DNA from: Cephalotrichum gorgonifer
Taxonomy: Eukaryota; Ascomycota; Sordariomycetes; Microascales; Microascaceae
Direction of reading: 5' to 3'
Assembly (NCBI GenBank): GCA_900312665.1
Contig: ONZQ02000004.1
Location: forward strand, 1,060,244-1,124,243
Length of the DNA stretch: 64,000 bases
Part shown: positions 21,552-30,553 of the stretch, in pieces
Layout: each line of letters opens with the position of its first letter
Position numbering within the stretch: the stretch's first letter is position 1
The notes under the pieces: model-generated
What the model was told of the DNA's origin: nothing
Database searches by the model: none
Seen by the model: only the letters and a program-made list of their open reading frames with translations
Translations under genes and position numbers: made by a program

Positions 21552-23465
21552 CTAGTCAAATGGCGTTCTCATCCTCTCGCCATGCCCCCTCGCGCCCGCC
21601 ATGGCAACTAGCGCCTCGCCGGTCACAACCCCGTCCGCGGTGCTCCCTAGGGGCGCTGTCCGCACATGCAGCCGCATCAGGTCCCACCTCTCCGAATCCA
21701 TGTCCACGCTCGTGGAGACGAGCGTATCGCCGATGGGGACCGAGCTGAAGAATCCCGACCAGAAATGCGGCTTCGCCTTCTCGGGGCGCTCCAGGAACTC
21801 GTCGCAGAGGGATATGAGCTTCGAGTTCGTGATGTCCACGGCGCTGACCTTGGAGGACGTGAGCTCGAAGCTGGAGGCGCGCTCGCGGATGCCGGTGTAC
21901 TGCAGCACGACGACGAAGCGGCGGCTGTGCGCGCCGGGGGCGTTCTCCTCGTAGCGGAGGAAGATGACCGTCGGCGGGTGGACGTTGGTGATGGCAAGCC
22001 TATAGGGGGTGACGAAGCCGCCGTGCGAGGGCACGAGCATCTGCGGCGGGAAGACCTCGACCAGCTTGAAGGGGAGGGCGGAGAGGCTCGGCGTGAAGAG
22101 GACGTTGACGACGGGGGTGGCGTCGGTGCGCTCGCTCCTGAAGAAGAAGGAGCGGCGGGGGTGGACGGTGAGGTTCTTCCTGTTCTTCGGGAGGATGCGG
22201 ACGGGGCGGGAGCCGCAGAGGCGCTTGAGAATGGTCCTGGTCCCGTCTGCGGTGCTGGGTTCGTTGAGGGACATGAGGGGGATGTAGAGGCGGTGTTCGG
22301 GGGCGGCGTCGTCGTATATCTCGTTCATGACGAGCCCGAAATGGCCATCCCAGAGCTTGGGGTCTCGTGTGCGGCACTGGGCCACGTCGGACCTATACTC
22401 CAGGCCCCGAGGTCCCAGGAGGAAGTAATCGTTCATGGGGGCGACGTTCTGGGCGCGCCGTAGCGTGCGGCAGCCAGAGAATTCGTCCGGGGACGTGGCC
22501 AGGATCCTCACGCTGTCGGTGAGTATCGGGGCCTCGTACCCCCAGGCGAATATCGACGTGTCGACGGTGGTCTTTAGGATCTTTCTCTGGAGGCGCATGA
22601 ATGCCTTTTCGGCCCCCTCGCCGTAGAGTATCGGCATGCTGATGTCGAAGAGCCCAAGGAGGCAGTAGGCGACGTCCTCTCTCCTGGTGGTGTTTCGGTG
22701 GGCGGCCCACGACATGCGCTTCGCGACGCAGGCGATGCTGGGGTCCGCCCCTTCGAGGTAGCCGGTGTCTATGCCGGTGATCTCGTATATGAGACGGGTG
22801 TCTGGGAAGATAAAGTTCCAGTCCTGGTCGAACCATACCCTGGCCGTGGGCGCGAGCAGCTCGATCAGGGTCCAGCCCCTCGTGAACCACCAGCTGCGGC
22901 GGAAGACGGAGTCGGGGTCGGCCAGGGGGTCGGTGGACGGGACGTCGGAGAGATACATGAAGCAGACGGTGGCCTCCTTGTACCACTGGTAGGCGGACAG
23001 CACGGCCTCGGAGACCTCGAAGCCGTTCGACTTGTCGATGCAGCAAGTGTCTATCCAGAAGTAGCCAATTTGGCTGACTCTGCAGTGTTCGGCAATCTTC
23101 AGTATTTTCTGGTAGCCCTGGCGAGCCCGAATTGCCCTCGCTGTCGATTGGTCTTCCGTCGAGGTCTCCTCTACCTCCCCGTACGCTGGACATTCTTCAT
23201 CATCCTCGTCTGGCAAGGTCCTCTCTCCGGGCTTCGAACTACCAGCGGCGCTGGGACCGGCTTCTGTGTCCTTCCCTTGAGGCTTCTTCTTTTCCTGGGA
23301 ACTCTGATCGTCCGGTTCGTATAATCGGCAGTACTCTTGCAGCCATGTCATGTCCCGGTGAAGGACCTCCTCGCCGCCCCAGGTATGTGAGAGGATGGCA
23401 TACGGCGGGCACGACCCATTTTCAAACTCGTGGAAGTCAAGCGTGTAAGAATTGAGCAGCCTCAT
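21552..23465 (-). CDS. HET-domain (heterokaryon incompatibility-type) protein
   Basis: A single exon of 637 residues. The HET domain starts at the N terminus (MRLLNSYTLDFHEFENG, then YAILSHTWGGEEVLHRDM) and continues through CRVSQIGYFWIDTCCIDKS, LSAYQWYKEATVCFMYLSDV and SWWFTRGWTLIELLAP to about residue 250. Between them is a Ser/Glu/Pro-rich insertion (~45-110). The domain continues RMSWAAHRNTTRREDVAYCLLGLFDI, typical of the HET-6/HET-E type N-terminal module. The C-terminal ~350 residues have no NACHT, WD or ankyrin repeats and no recognisable family. HET proteins trigger non-self recognition cell death in filamentous ascomycetes; which allele system this one belongs to cannot be told. It converges with the TBC gene (gap 271 nt). 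Confidence 0.9.
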   Translation of the reverse strand: MRLLNSYTLDFHEFENGSCPPYAILSHTWGGEEVLHRDMTWLQEYCRLYEPDDQSSQEKKKPQGKDTEAGPSAAGSSKPGERTLPDEDDEECPAYGEVEETSTEDQSTARAIRARQGYQKILKIAEHCRVSQIGYFWIDTCCIDKSNGFEVSEAVLSAYQWYKEATVCFMYLSDVPSTDPLADPDSVFRRSWWFTRGWTLIELLAPTARVWFDQDWNFIFPDTRLIYEITGIDTGYLEGADPSIACVAKRMSWAAHRNTTRREDVAYCLLGLFDISMPILYGEGAEKAFMRLQRKILKTTVDTSIFAWGYEAPILTDSVRILATSPDEFSGCRTLRRAQNVAPMNDYFLLGPRGLEYRSDVAQCRTRDPKLWDGHFGLVMNEIYDDAAPEHRLYIPLMSLNEPSTADGTRTILKRLCGSRPVRILPKNRKNLTVHPRRSFFFRSERTDATPVVNVLFTPSLSALPFKLVEVFPPQMLVPSHGGFVTPYRLAITNVHPPTVIFLRYEENAPGAHSRRFVVVLQYTGIRERASSFELTSSKVSAVDITNSKLISLCDEFLERPEKAKPHFWSGFFSSVPIGDTLVSTSVDMDSERWDLMRLHVRTAPLGSTADGVVTGEALVAMAGARGHGERMRTPFD

Positions 23466-24107
23466 CTTGACAGTGTTTGCGAGCGAGGCAGACGTGAAAG
23501 TGGAAGCCGAGCAGCCAGGTCGTCAAAGGCGGAGGCGCGTATGTGTATGGTATTTATATGAATTACTCGTAGAACGAGGCCCCCTCAGCCTTGTTATATG
23601 GGCGGCATTAATAATTCAGGGCGGCATCCAATGCATGTCAACCCCTGACACTGGGGGCGAAAAGAACGCCTGTTGATTTCGGCACACAGGCACGAGATGG
23701 TGGCGGAGCAGGCTGAAATACCAGTATTTCGGATCTCGATAATGGGTGATAATATAGTTATTACCGTGGTTGGCTAATCGAGAAAGATGGTAATAACGCC
23801 TGTTCAGGCGCCAATCACCAGCCAAGGGGCCTCAAAACAGGGGTAAGTCGGGCCTCACTTTCGGAAGGGCCGTGCTGCAGTCCTTCAAATGAGTATATAG
23901 CCATGCCGGTCCTAATTAGGGGCACACGGGGGGAGGGAAGACATAATGGCGCCGAATGGCCGTCATAATCCCTCTTTCCTCATTTTCCTTTCCACTTCGC
24001 TTTTAGCCGCGCGCCTAAGCCATAGCTTGAAACAGCAATGGGCGACGACATATAACCCACATCTCCTCGGCGGTCGACGGCCGCCCAACAAGGTGCGGCG
24101 CAGCTTC
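23466..24107. other. Intergenic region
   Basis: Promoter of the HET gene and 3' end of the PAC3-like gene. A TACTCGTA octamer (23564) lies 99 nt before the HET start. An imperfect inverted repeat built on GGTGATAA/TTATTACC is near 23743-23765. No gene was seen; the plus-strand frame 23946-24254 is mostly a shadow of the PAC3-like exon. Confidence 0.6.
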
Positions 24108-24617
24108 CTAGACAACTTGGCGGACGAGATCCAGAACATCGAAGAAGGCCTCCTGGCCAGGCTCGGCCTTCTCCAAGCCGAGGCCCAGCACGAGGGTTCG
24201 ACGATCGTCGGGGTTCTTTGTGGAGATGTAACTTGCTATCTGCGTCGCATATAGGTTCCCCACGGTCTCTCGATCTCCGCCACCGGCTCCTAGAAGAGTG
24301 CTAGGGGCCAGGTGAGTCCCTGGCATGAGCCCCTGCCTTCCCGAGGGGAGGTGCATGTCTACGACTCCCGCCGGTGAGCTGAGCAAGGGAACTTGAACCT
24401 ACGGAAGACGGCTGGTCAAAAATACGAGTCCGGCAGGAGATGGAGATATGGGCTTCAGTCGTACCCATTGTGACAGTCGGCCGCCTTGTGAGATGGTGAC
24501 GAGATACTTATCGCTGAAGGACATGGCGGTCGCTTCCGTCTGAATACCGCCGACTGTGCCAGTTGCCTGTCTGGATTTAGCCGGATACGGCTCTGATTTG
24601 ACCCCCGGGTGCTCCAT
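24108..24617 (-). CDS. PAC3: Proteasome assembly chaperone 3-like protein
   Basis: Two exons, 24617-24465 and 24398-24108, are joined across a 66-nt intron with GTACGA donor and CGTAG acceptor and read 147 residues. The pattern fits PSMG3/PAC3 (yeast Irc25/Pba3): an N-terminal strand region (VGGIQTEATAMSFSDKYLVTISQGGRLSQWV), then NLYATQIASYISTKNPDDRRTLVLGLGLEK and a C-terminal helix (FFDVLDLVRQVV). PAC3 pairs with PAC4 to guide assembly of the 20S proteasome alpha ring. A glycine-rich loop (LLGAGGGDRETVGN) is probably a fungal insertion. The identification comes from the overall pattern, not a catalytic motif. It is divergent from DHR1 across a ~490-nt promoter. Confidence 0.78.
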
Positions 24618-25107
24618 GGTGAGCGGTAGGTTGTAGGTTGTAGGTAGTAGTAGGTGGGATTATTCTGGTGAGATGAGGAGGAAACGTTAGTATTGTGCTC
24701 TGACACAGGTGGAGGAATCGTGAAATGGAATGGAATATAATAGGCGGGTTAGCCAGAAGCAGTGGGAAGCTTCGAGTACGAGTAGTGAGGTTACGAGTAC
24801 TTACTGACTAGTAATATTACCCTTCTAAAATGGGCAGCAGTGCCAGCGGGGTGAAGCTACAAGGGAGACTACGGCCATGAGTGGGAGCGTGCTGCCCCGC
24901 AGTCCACACCGCCTTCATCGGATCTCTTTCGAGCGGCAGAAAAATAAAAAGTTCAGTCGACTAAATCCACAATGGTAATAATTTCTTGGGTGGGCTTCAT
25001 TCAGCTTTTGCGGTCCCAACTACATTGACAGCATTCTCGCACGAGACGAATCGACACACACCCCGCCGATCTAGAATCCCCGACAAAGGGGACCCCGGAC
25101 TGCCACC
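24618..25107. promoter_or_regulatory. Divergent promoter of PAC3-like gene and DHR1
   Basis: 490 nt between two start codons. It contains two copies of TACGAGTA (24777 and 24792, 15 nt apart) and one GATGAG (24672-24677, PAC-like core). Assignment as regulatory sites is inference. Confidence 0.4.
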
Positions 25108-28100
25108 ATGGCGGCCAAGAAGTTCGTGCCGCGGCAACGTAAGCACAAGGTGCTCGCCCGAGAACGCGCCCAGGAAAATGCCACCTACGACGCCCCAGAT
25201 GCCAACTCGCTAGAGATTCTTCCCGCCCAGAGGAAGGAAATACTGGCGGAGAAGGCGCGGATAAAGGAGGAGCTCAAGCTCGGGGGGCAGAAGGTCACGA
25301 GCAAGAAGGCGAAGCGACTGGAGAAATACATTGAGAAGAAGCTGAGGAAGGACGAAGGACACGTCCTTGCGGAGAAGCTCGAGAAGAGCAAGATCGATAC
25401 GACTCTGTTTTCCAGCACAAAGGCTCTCGGCCAGGGGAAGGAGACAAAGAAGCAGGCTTTGAGGCGCGCGCTTCTGGAGAAGAAGGCCGGCATTCAGGAC
25501 GACACGAGAGACGCCATACTCTTCCGAAAGCGGGAGGTCCCCTCGGGTGCCGCACCCCAGTCGGAGAGTGAATCCGAAAAAGAGAGCGAAGACGAAGACA
25601 ACAGTGCAAGGGCCCCATCACAGCTACATGGATCAACGAAACCTTCACAACCGGCCACTGCCATCGGATCGGGCTTGAAACGACCTCTGGATGTAGACGA
25701 CCACGGCCGGCCCGTTTTGAAGAAGAGGCAAAAGCGAGGTGGAGTTGCCACGAAAGTCTCCTTGGTCCACCCGGTCCAGCAGCCGGCGGTCCAGAACCCA
25801 CCCGATGGTGATGACTCCTCCGACGAATGGGGCGGTTTCAGTGACAGTGACAACGGAAACGGGGACGGTGACGACGACCTCGATATCGACAACAGCGCGG
25901 ATTCCTCGAGCGGGGAAGACTCAGAACAAGACTCCAGTGAAGGTGGCTCGAGCGACGATAGCGAGGATAGCGACGATGACAGCGATGATGACGAGGATAT
26001 GTTGGATGACGACGATGAAAAGACTGAGGAGCGTCAGGCGCGGTCGTCCGCCTTCAAGGCTTGGGCACACCAACAGCGGAACGAGGCGCTCGGGTATGCG
26101 CCAGTAAGCGCGACCGAGACAACATACGACATACCAAAACCTAAGGACTTCACGCCTCGAGCACCAGAGCAGGACCCCCTGCCGAGGGAACTCCTACCCA
26201 CTGAGAACGATGATAGGAAAGCCTTTGGCGTGATTGTTCAGCGGTCTGCTGAAATACAAGAGGCCAGGTTAAAGCTGCCTGTGGTGGGTGAGGAACAGAG
26301 GATCATGGAGGCGATACATAATCACGACACCGTTGTCGTATGTGGCGCGACAGGTTCCGGGAAAACCACGCAGATACCCCAATTCCTCTTCGAAGCCGGA
26401 TACGGGTCCCCTGGCTCGCCCACCCCCGGCATGATCGGCGTTACGCAGCCGAGGCGTGTCGCCGCCGTAAGTATGTCCAGGCGCGTGGCAGAGGAGCTCG
26501 GGGAACACTCGCACAAGGTGGCATACCAGATACGATTTGAGGGTACGGCAAACCCGAGCACTGCCATCAAGTTCATGACGGACGGTGTTCTACTCCGAGA
26601 GGTTGCCCAGGATATCTCTCTTCGCAAGTACTCGGCAATCATAGTCGACGAAGCCCACGAACGTAGTGTCAACACGGACATCCTGATCGGCATCCTCAGC
26701 CGTGTGATCAAGCTCAGGAGGGAACTGGCCCAAGAAGACCCCACCGTCAAGCCCCTTAAGCTCATCATCATGTCAGCCACCCTCCGTGTGGACGACATGA
26801 CCCAGAACCAAGCCCTATTCGCCTCGCCGCCTCCCGTGGTTGAGGTTGAGGGCCGCCAACATCCTGTCACTATGCACTTTGCCCGCCGGACGCACTTCGA
26901 CTACGTAGAAGAAGCCTTCAGAAAGATCAGCAGAGGTCATCGGAAACTTCCGCCTGGCGGCTTCCTCGTCTTCCTAACAGGCCAAAACGAAATTTTAAGG
27001 CTGAGTAAGAAGCTCAAGGCCGTTTTCTGCAAGGGCCAGGCCTCGACGATGCCGAAGGTCAAGATATCCGCCAGCGAGGCCCCTGTCGAAGTCGAAGACG
27101 TCGAGTTTGGCGAGGTCGATGACCGGAACGACGACGGCGGGTACATGTCCGAGCTGGACGACAGCGATCGCGAGAGCGAAGAGGACGAGGATGAGTTCAA
27201 GATTGACGAGGACGACACGGAAGCGCCGCCGCTCAAGATGCAGATTCTACCACTATACTCTCTACTGCCTACGCGGGAGCAGCTCAGGGTGTTCGAGCCA
27301 GTGGACGACGGAACGCGGCAAGTCGTCATTGCGACCAACGTCGCCGAGACGAGTTTGACCATCCCTGGGATCCGCTACGTGTTCGACTGTGGGAGGTCCA
27401 AGGAGCGGCAGTACGACAAGATCAGCGGGGTGCAGAACTACGAGGTCGGCTGGGTCAGCAAGGCCAGCGCCAACCAGCGGGCTGGCCGAGCTGGTCGTAC
27501 CGGACCGGGCCACTGCTATCGGCTCTATTCGTCGGCCGTGTACGACAGGGACCTGCCGCAGTTTACGGATCCGGAGCTGCTCAGGATGCCCATCGACGGC
27601 GTCGTGCTGCAGCTCAAGGCCATGAACCTGCAGAACGTCGTCAACTTCCCGTTCCCGACGCCCCCAGAGAGGAAGAGCCTGGCCAGAGGCGAGAAGCTGC
27701 TGGAGTATCTGTCCGCGCTCTCGTCAAGCGGAGCCATAACCCAGGTCGGGAAGACCATGTCCCTCTTCCCGCTCTCGCCGCGATTCTCTAGGATCCTCCT
27801 CGTCGGCCACCAGCAAAACTGTCTCCACTACACCATTGCGCTGATCGCCGCGCTCTCGGCTGGCGAGCTATTCGTACCCGAGCACCAAGCCATCCCATCC
27901 GTCCCCGAGAAGGCCGAGGGCGAGATCCTGACAAACGCCCAGATGTTGGCTGAGGACCGACAGGCAATCGCCAGGAAGAAGTACAACGCGGTCCACGCTA
28001 ACTTCTGCTCGCTCGACGACAAGTCTGACGCGATCAAGCTCCTCCAGGTCGTGGGAGAGTTCGCACACGACCCCACGGAGGAGTGGTGCGAGGCGCACTT

Positions 28101-28776
28101 TGTGCGGTTCAAGGTCCTGAAGGAGATCCAGGCGCTGCGCCAGCAGCTCGTGGACCTGCTCAAGGTCAACATCGCGGCCTTTACCAACCTCAAGTTCGAG
28201 GACAAGCTGGACAGGCCGAGCGAGAAGCAGGTGAAGGCGCTCAAGGAGATGGTCACAGCCGGGTTCATCGACCAGGTGGCGATACGGGCGGACCTGTCGC
28301 AGAACCCCCCCGAGATGTACAGGAAGCCGCGCCGCGCCATCGACGTGCCCTACCGGCCCCTGAAGCCGATCCACGCGGGCTCCAAGGACCCGGCCGACGG
28401 CCTGGTGTACATCCACCCGTCGTCCCCGATGGCGCACATCAGCATCCAGGAGTGCCCCGAGTACATCGTCTACAACTACCTCCAGCGGTCCGCGCCCAAG
28501 GGCTCCGACCTCACGAAGAAGCCCAAGACGAGGATGCACTCGCTCACGGACATCACGGGGAGGGAGCTGGCGGCGCTGGCCAAGGGGACGCCGCTGGTCA
28601 GCTACGGGAAGCCGATCAAGGAGGTGCAGATGCCGCCGCAGGACGGGGCGGCGGTGAGGGAGTGCTGGGTCGTTCCGTACATGAGGGCCGAGGGGGAGAC
28701 CGGCCTCGGGTGGCCACTACCGGTTGTCAAGATGAAGCAGAAGAGGGTCCTAGGAAAGGGCTGGGAGGCGTTGTGA
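25108..28776 (+). CDS. ECM16: DEAH-box RNA helicase Dhr1/Ecm16 (DHX37)
   Basis: Nucleolar helicase that removes U3 snoRNA from pre-18S rRNA during 40S assembly. A single exon of 1222 residues, close to the family length. The N terminus is basic (MAAKKFVPRQRKHKVLARER), then acidic and serine-rich (residues ~150-320). Helicase motifs in order: I GATGSGKTTQ (~413), Ia TQPRRVAAVS, II DEAH in IIVDEAHERSVNTD (~515), III SAT (~554), V TNVAETSLTIPGI, VI QRAGRAGRTGPG (~790). An acidic insertion inside the second RecA domain (EDVEFGEVDDRNDDGG onward, ~670-710) is characteristic of Dhr1/DHX37. Winged-helix, ratchet and OB-fold regions follow. The start is the first Met, in context CACCATGG. Confidence 0.97.
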   Translation: MAAKKFVPRQRKHKVLARERAQENATYDAPDANSLEILPAQRKEILAEKARIKEELKLGGQKVTSKKAKRLEKYIEKKLRKDEGHVLAEKLEKSKIDTTLFSSTKALGQGKETKKQALRRALLEKKAGIQDDTRDAILFRKREVPSGAAPQSESESEKESEDEDNSARAPSQLHGSTKPSQPATAIGSGLKRPLDVDDHGRPVLKKRQKRGGVATKVSLVHPVQQPAVQNPPDGDDSSDEWGGFSDSDNGNGDGDDDLDIDNSADSSSGEDSEQDSSEGGSSDDSEDSDDDSDDDEDMLDDDDEKTEERQARSSAFKAWAHQQRNEALGYAPVSATETTYDIPKPKDFTPRAPEQDPLPRELLPTENDDRKAFGVIVQRSAEIQEARLKLPVVGEEQRIMEAIHNHDTVVVCGATGSGKTTQIPQFLFEAGYGSPGSPTPGMIGVTQPRRVAAVSMSRRVAEELGEHSHKVAYQIRFEGTANPSTAIKFMTDGVLLREVAQDISLRKYSAIIVDEAHERSVNTDILIGILSRVIKLRRELAQEDPTVKPLKLIIMSATLRVDDMTQNQALFASPPPVVEVEGRQHPVTMHFARRTHFDYVEEAFRKISRGHRKLPPGGFLVFLTGQNEILRLSKKLKAVFCKGQASTMPKVKISASEAPVEVEDVEFGEVDDRNDDGGYMSELDDSDRESEEDEDEFKIDEDDTEAPPLKMQILPLYSLLPTREQLRVFEPVDDGTRQVVIATNVAETSLTIPGIRYVFDCGRSKERQYDKISGVQNYEVGWVSKASANQRAGRAGRTGPGHCYRLYSSAVYDRDLPQFTDPELLRMPIDGVVLQLKAMNLQNVVNFPFPTPPERKSLARGEKLLEYLSALSSSGAITQVGKTMSLFPLSPRFSRILLVGHQQNCLHYTIALIAALSAGELFVPEHQAIPSVPEKAEGEILTNAQMLAEDRQAIARKKYNAVHANFCSLDDKSDAIKLLQVVGEFAHDPTEEWCEAHFVRFKVLKEIQALRQQLVDLLKVNIAAFTNLKFEDKLDRPSEKQVKALKEMVTAGFIDQVAIRADLSQNPPEMYRKPRRAIDVPYRPLKPIHAGSKDPADGLVYIHPSSPMAHISIQECPEYIVYNYLQRSAPKGSDLTKKPKTRMHSLTDITGRELAALAKGTPLVSYGKPIKEVQMPPQDGAAVRECWVVPYMRAEGETGLGWPLPVVKMKQKRVLGKGWEAL

Positions 28777-29175
28777 ACCGTTTTGGAAAGAGGGGTATAT
28801 AATAGGCCGGCGGGTTTCTCGCGTATTTTTATATGATTGGATCCTGTTTATGATACCAATACTGACTGGGCCGCTCGCTGGCTTCCCGTTATCATTTGTT
28901 CAACCCTCAGGTGCGTGCTGGTTATTGCTTTTTGACTTCATGCAGCGGTGATCGGCCGTCCTTGGTGACTTCGGGTTGGTTGAAGGCTCGTACTACGTCC
29001 GATAGTATACAACGTGATGTCAATGGGGGCTTTATATCAGGAACGACTACCGCAGTCACACACTTTCAACCTAACTTCTTCTCTTAAACTTCAGGCACTG
29101 AGACCTCGAGACCTCGACAGAACGGACAAACCTCTCATTCATACCCCCGAATTCCCCGGAAACTAAATATTGAGA
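28777..29175. other. Intergenic region
   Basis: 3' end of DHR1 and promoter/leader of the SDR gene (399 nt). No gene was seen. Confidence 0.6.
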
Positions 29176-30377
29176 ATGGCGTTGTTCCCAGGAGTTGCCC
29201 TCGTAACAGGCGCAAGCTCGGGTATTTATTTATTATCGGCCCTCCTCTCAGCCGTCCACCCGCCGGCCAACGCCCGAGCTTACGAACGCATGAACAGGCA
29301 TAGGGAAGGAGATCGCCATTTCCTTCGCCCGCGAAGGCTGCTCCCGCATCGCCATCCTAGACCGCAACGAGGAGGCCCTCGCCGAGACGGCGCGGGAGTG
29401 TCTCGAGCTCAACCCAGGCGCCACCGTCCTGCGCGAGCGGTACGAGGCCCAGAGCGAGGACGAGGTGCAGCGAGCCGTGGACGCGGTGCACGGTCGATTC
29501 GGGAGGATCGACTATGCCGTTAACTGCGCCGGTTTGTGTCTCTCCCCCCACCCCCCACCCCCGGCCCCCTTTTTTTCCAATCTACCTAACTACCCACCCC
29601 CTCTCCTTGATGCAGGTGAGATATCGTAGTTTCTAAGTTGGAATATCGAGCTGACCGAACAACCCGTCTACGCACACAACAACCAGGTATCATAGGCCCC
29701 CTCGAGCCATCCGTCGAACTCCCCATCTCCGAGTTCGACATGGTAACCAGCATAAACTACCGTGGCTTGTGGCTCGCGTCGAGGGCGGTGCTCGGGCACA
29801 TGGTCTTCCAGGATCCCCTCCTCACACACGACGGGCGGCCGGGGAACAGGGGCTCCGTCGTCAATATCGCGAGTAACCTTGGGCTCGTCAGCCGTCCAGC
29901 GGCCCGTAAGGCTTTTCCCCACCCTCTATCTAACCCGCTCAGCCACGGGGAATACCCGGGCTAGGTACTTACTTGGAAGAAACAGCCGCATACTGCGCTT
30001 CGAAGGCCGCTGTCGTCAGCCTTACAAAGAGCGATGCGATAGACGTGTGTTGACCCCCCCAACCCCCCCAACCTCTCATCCGTGCCCTCCCCTCCCCACA
30101 AGACCAAGCCCCCTCTCTCCAACACCACTGTCCCACTAACACGGCCCCCAAGTACTCCGCGCACAACATCAGAGTCAACTGCGTCTGTCCGGGCCTCATC
30201 GCGACCCCGATGACGAAGGACCTGCCGCCGGACGACCCCGCCCTCTCCGTCGCGCCGATGGACAGGATGGGAACCCCGACGGAGGTCGCCGACGCCGTCC
30301 TGTTCCTCTCCTCGTCCAAGGCAACTTTCTGCCAGGGGGCGGCGCTCAGCGTCGATGGAGGGTACGTCATCAACTAG
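29176..30377 (+). CDS. Short-chain dehydrogenase/reductase (SDR, FabG-like)
   Basis: NAD(P)-dependent oxidoreductase of unknown substrate. Five exons (29176-29221, 29298-29531, 29687-29905, 29986-30044, 30153-30377) join in frame to give 260 residues, the usual classical SDR length. The Rossmann motif TGASSGIGKEIA is restored only by splicing exon 1 to exon 2. Next come NCAG (junction 2/3), NIAS with the catalytic serine, Y-CAS-K in AYCASKAAVVSLTKSDAID (catalytic Tyr and Lys), and the CPGLIATPMT loop. It ends FCQGAALSVDGGYVIN. There is no targeting signal. Intron 2 (155 nt) is longer than the others and could conceivably hide a tiny extra exon. Neighbouring genes give no pathway clue. Confidence 0.9.
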
Positions 30378-30553
30378 CACGCCTCTTTTCTCACCCGGTT
30401 GCCGCCGACGCAGCGGAGGGGTCGCGAGGTGTAAACTTTGACGGTCTCTTGTTCCACCGGGGGGAACGGGGTGGGGGGTGGTACAAATGCAAAATGCCAT
30501 TATGCCTTACGCCTGATGATCTATCTACTACACCTATACAATCTCCCTCTCAC

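Noticed and set aside
21666..22463. 265-residue open frame antisense to the HET gene
   Set aside because: Low-complexity Gly/Glu/Val composition produced by GC-rich codons of the HET gene read backwards.
23743..23765. Imperfect AT-rich inverted repeat GGTGATAA...TTATTACC
   Set aside because: Short, imperfect and in AT-rich sequence, where such matches are frequent; no further evidence.
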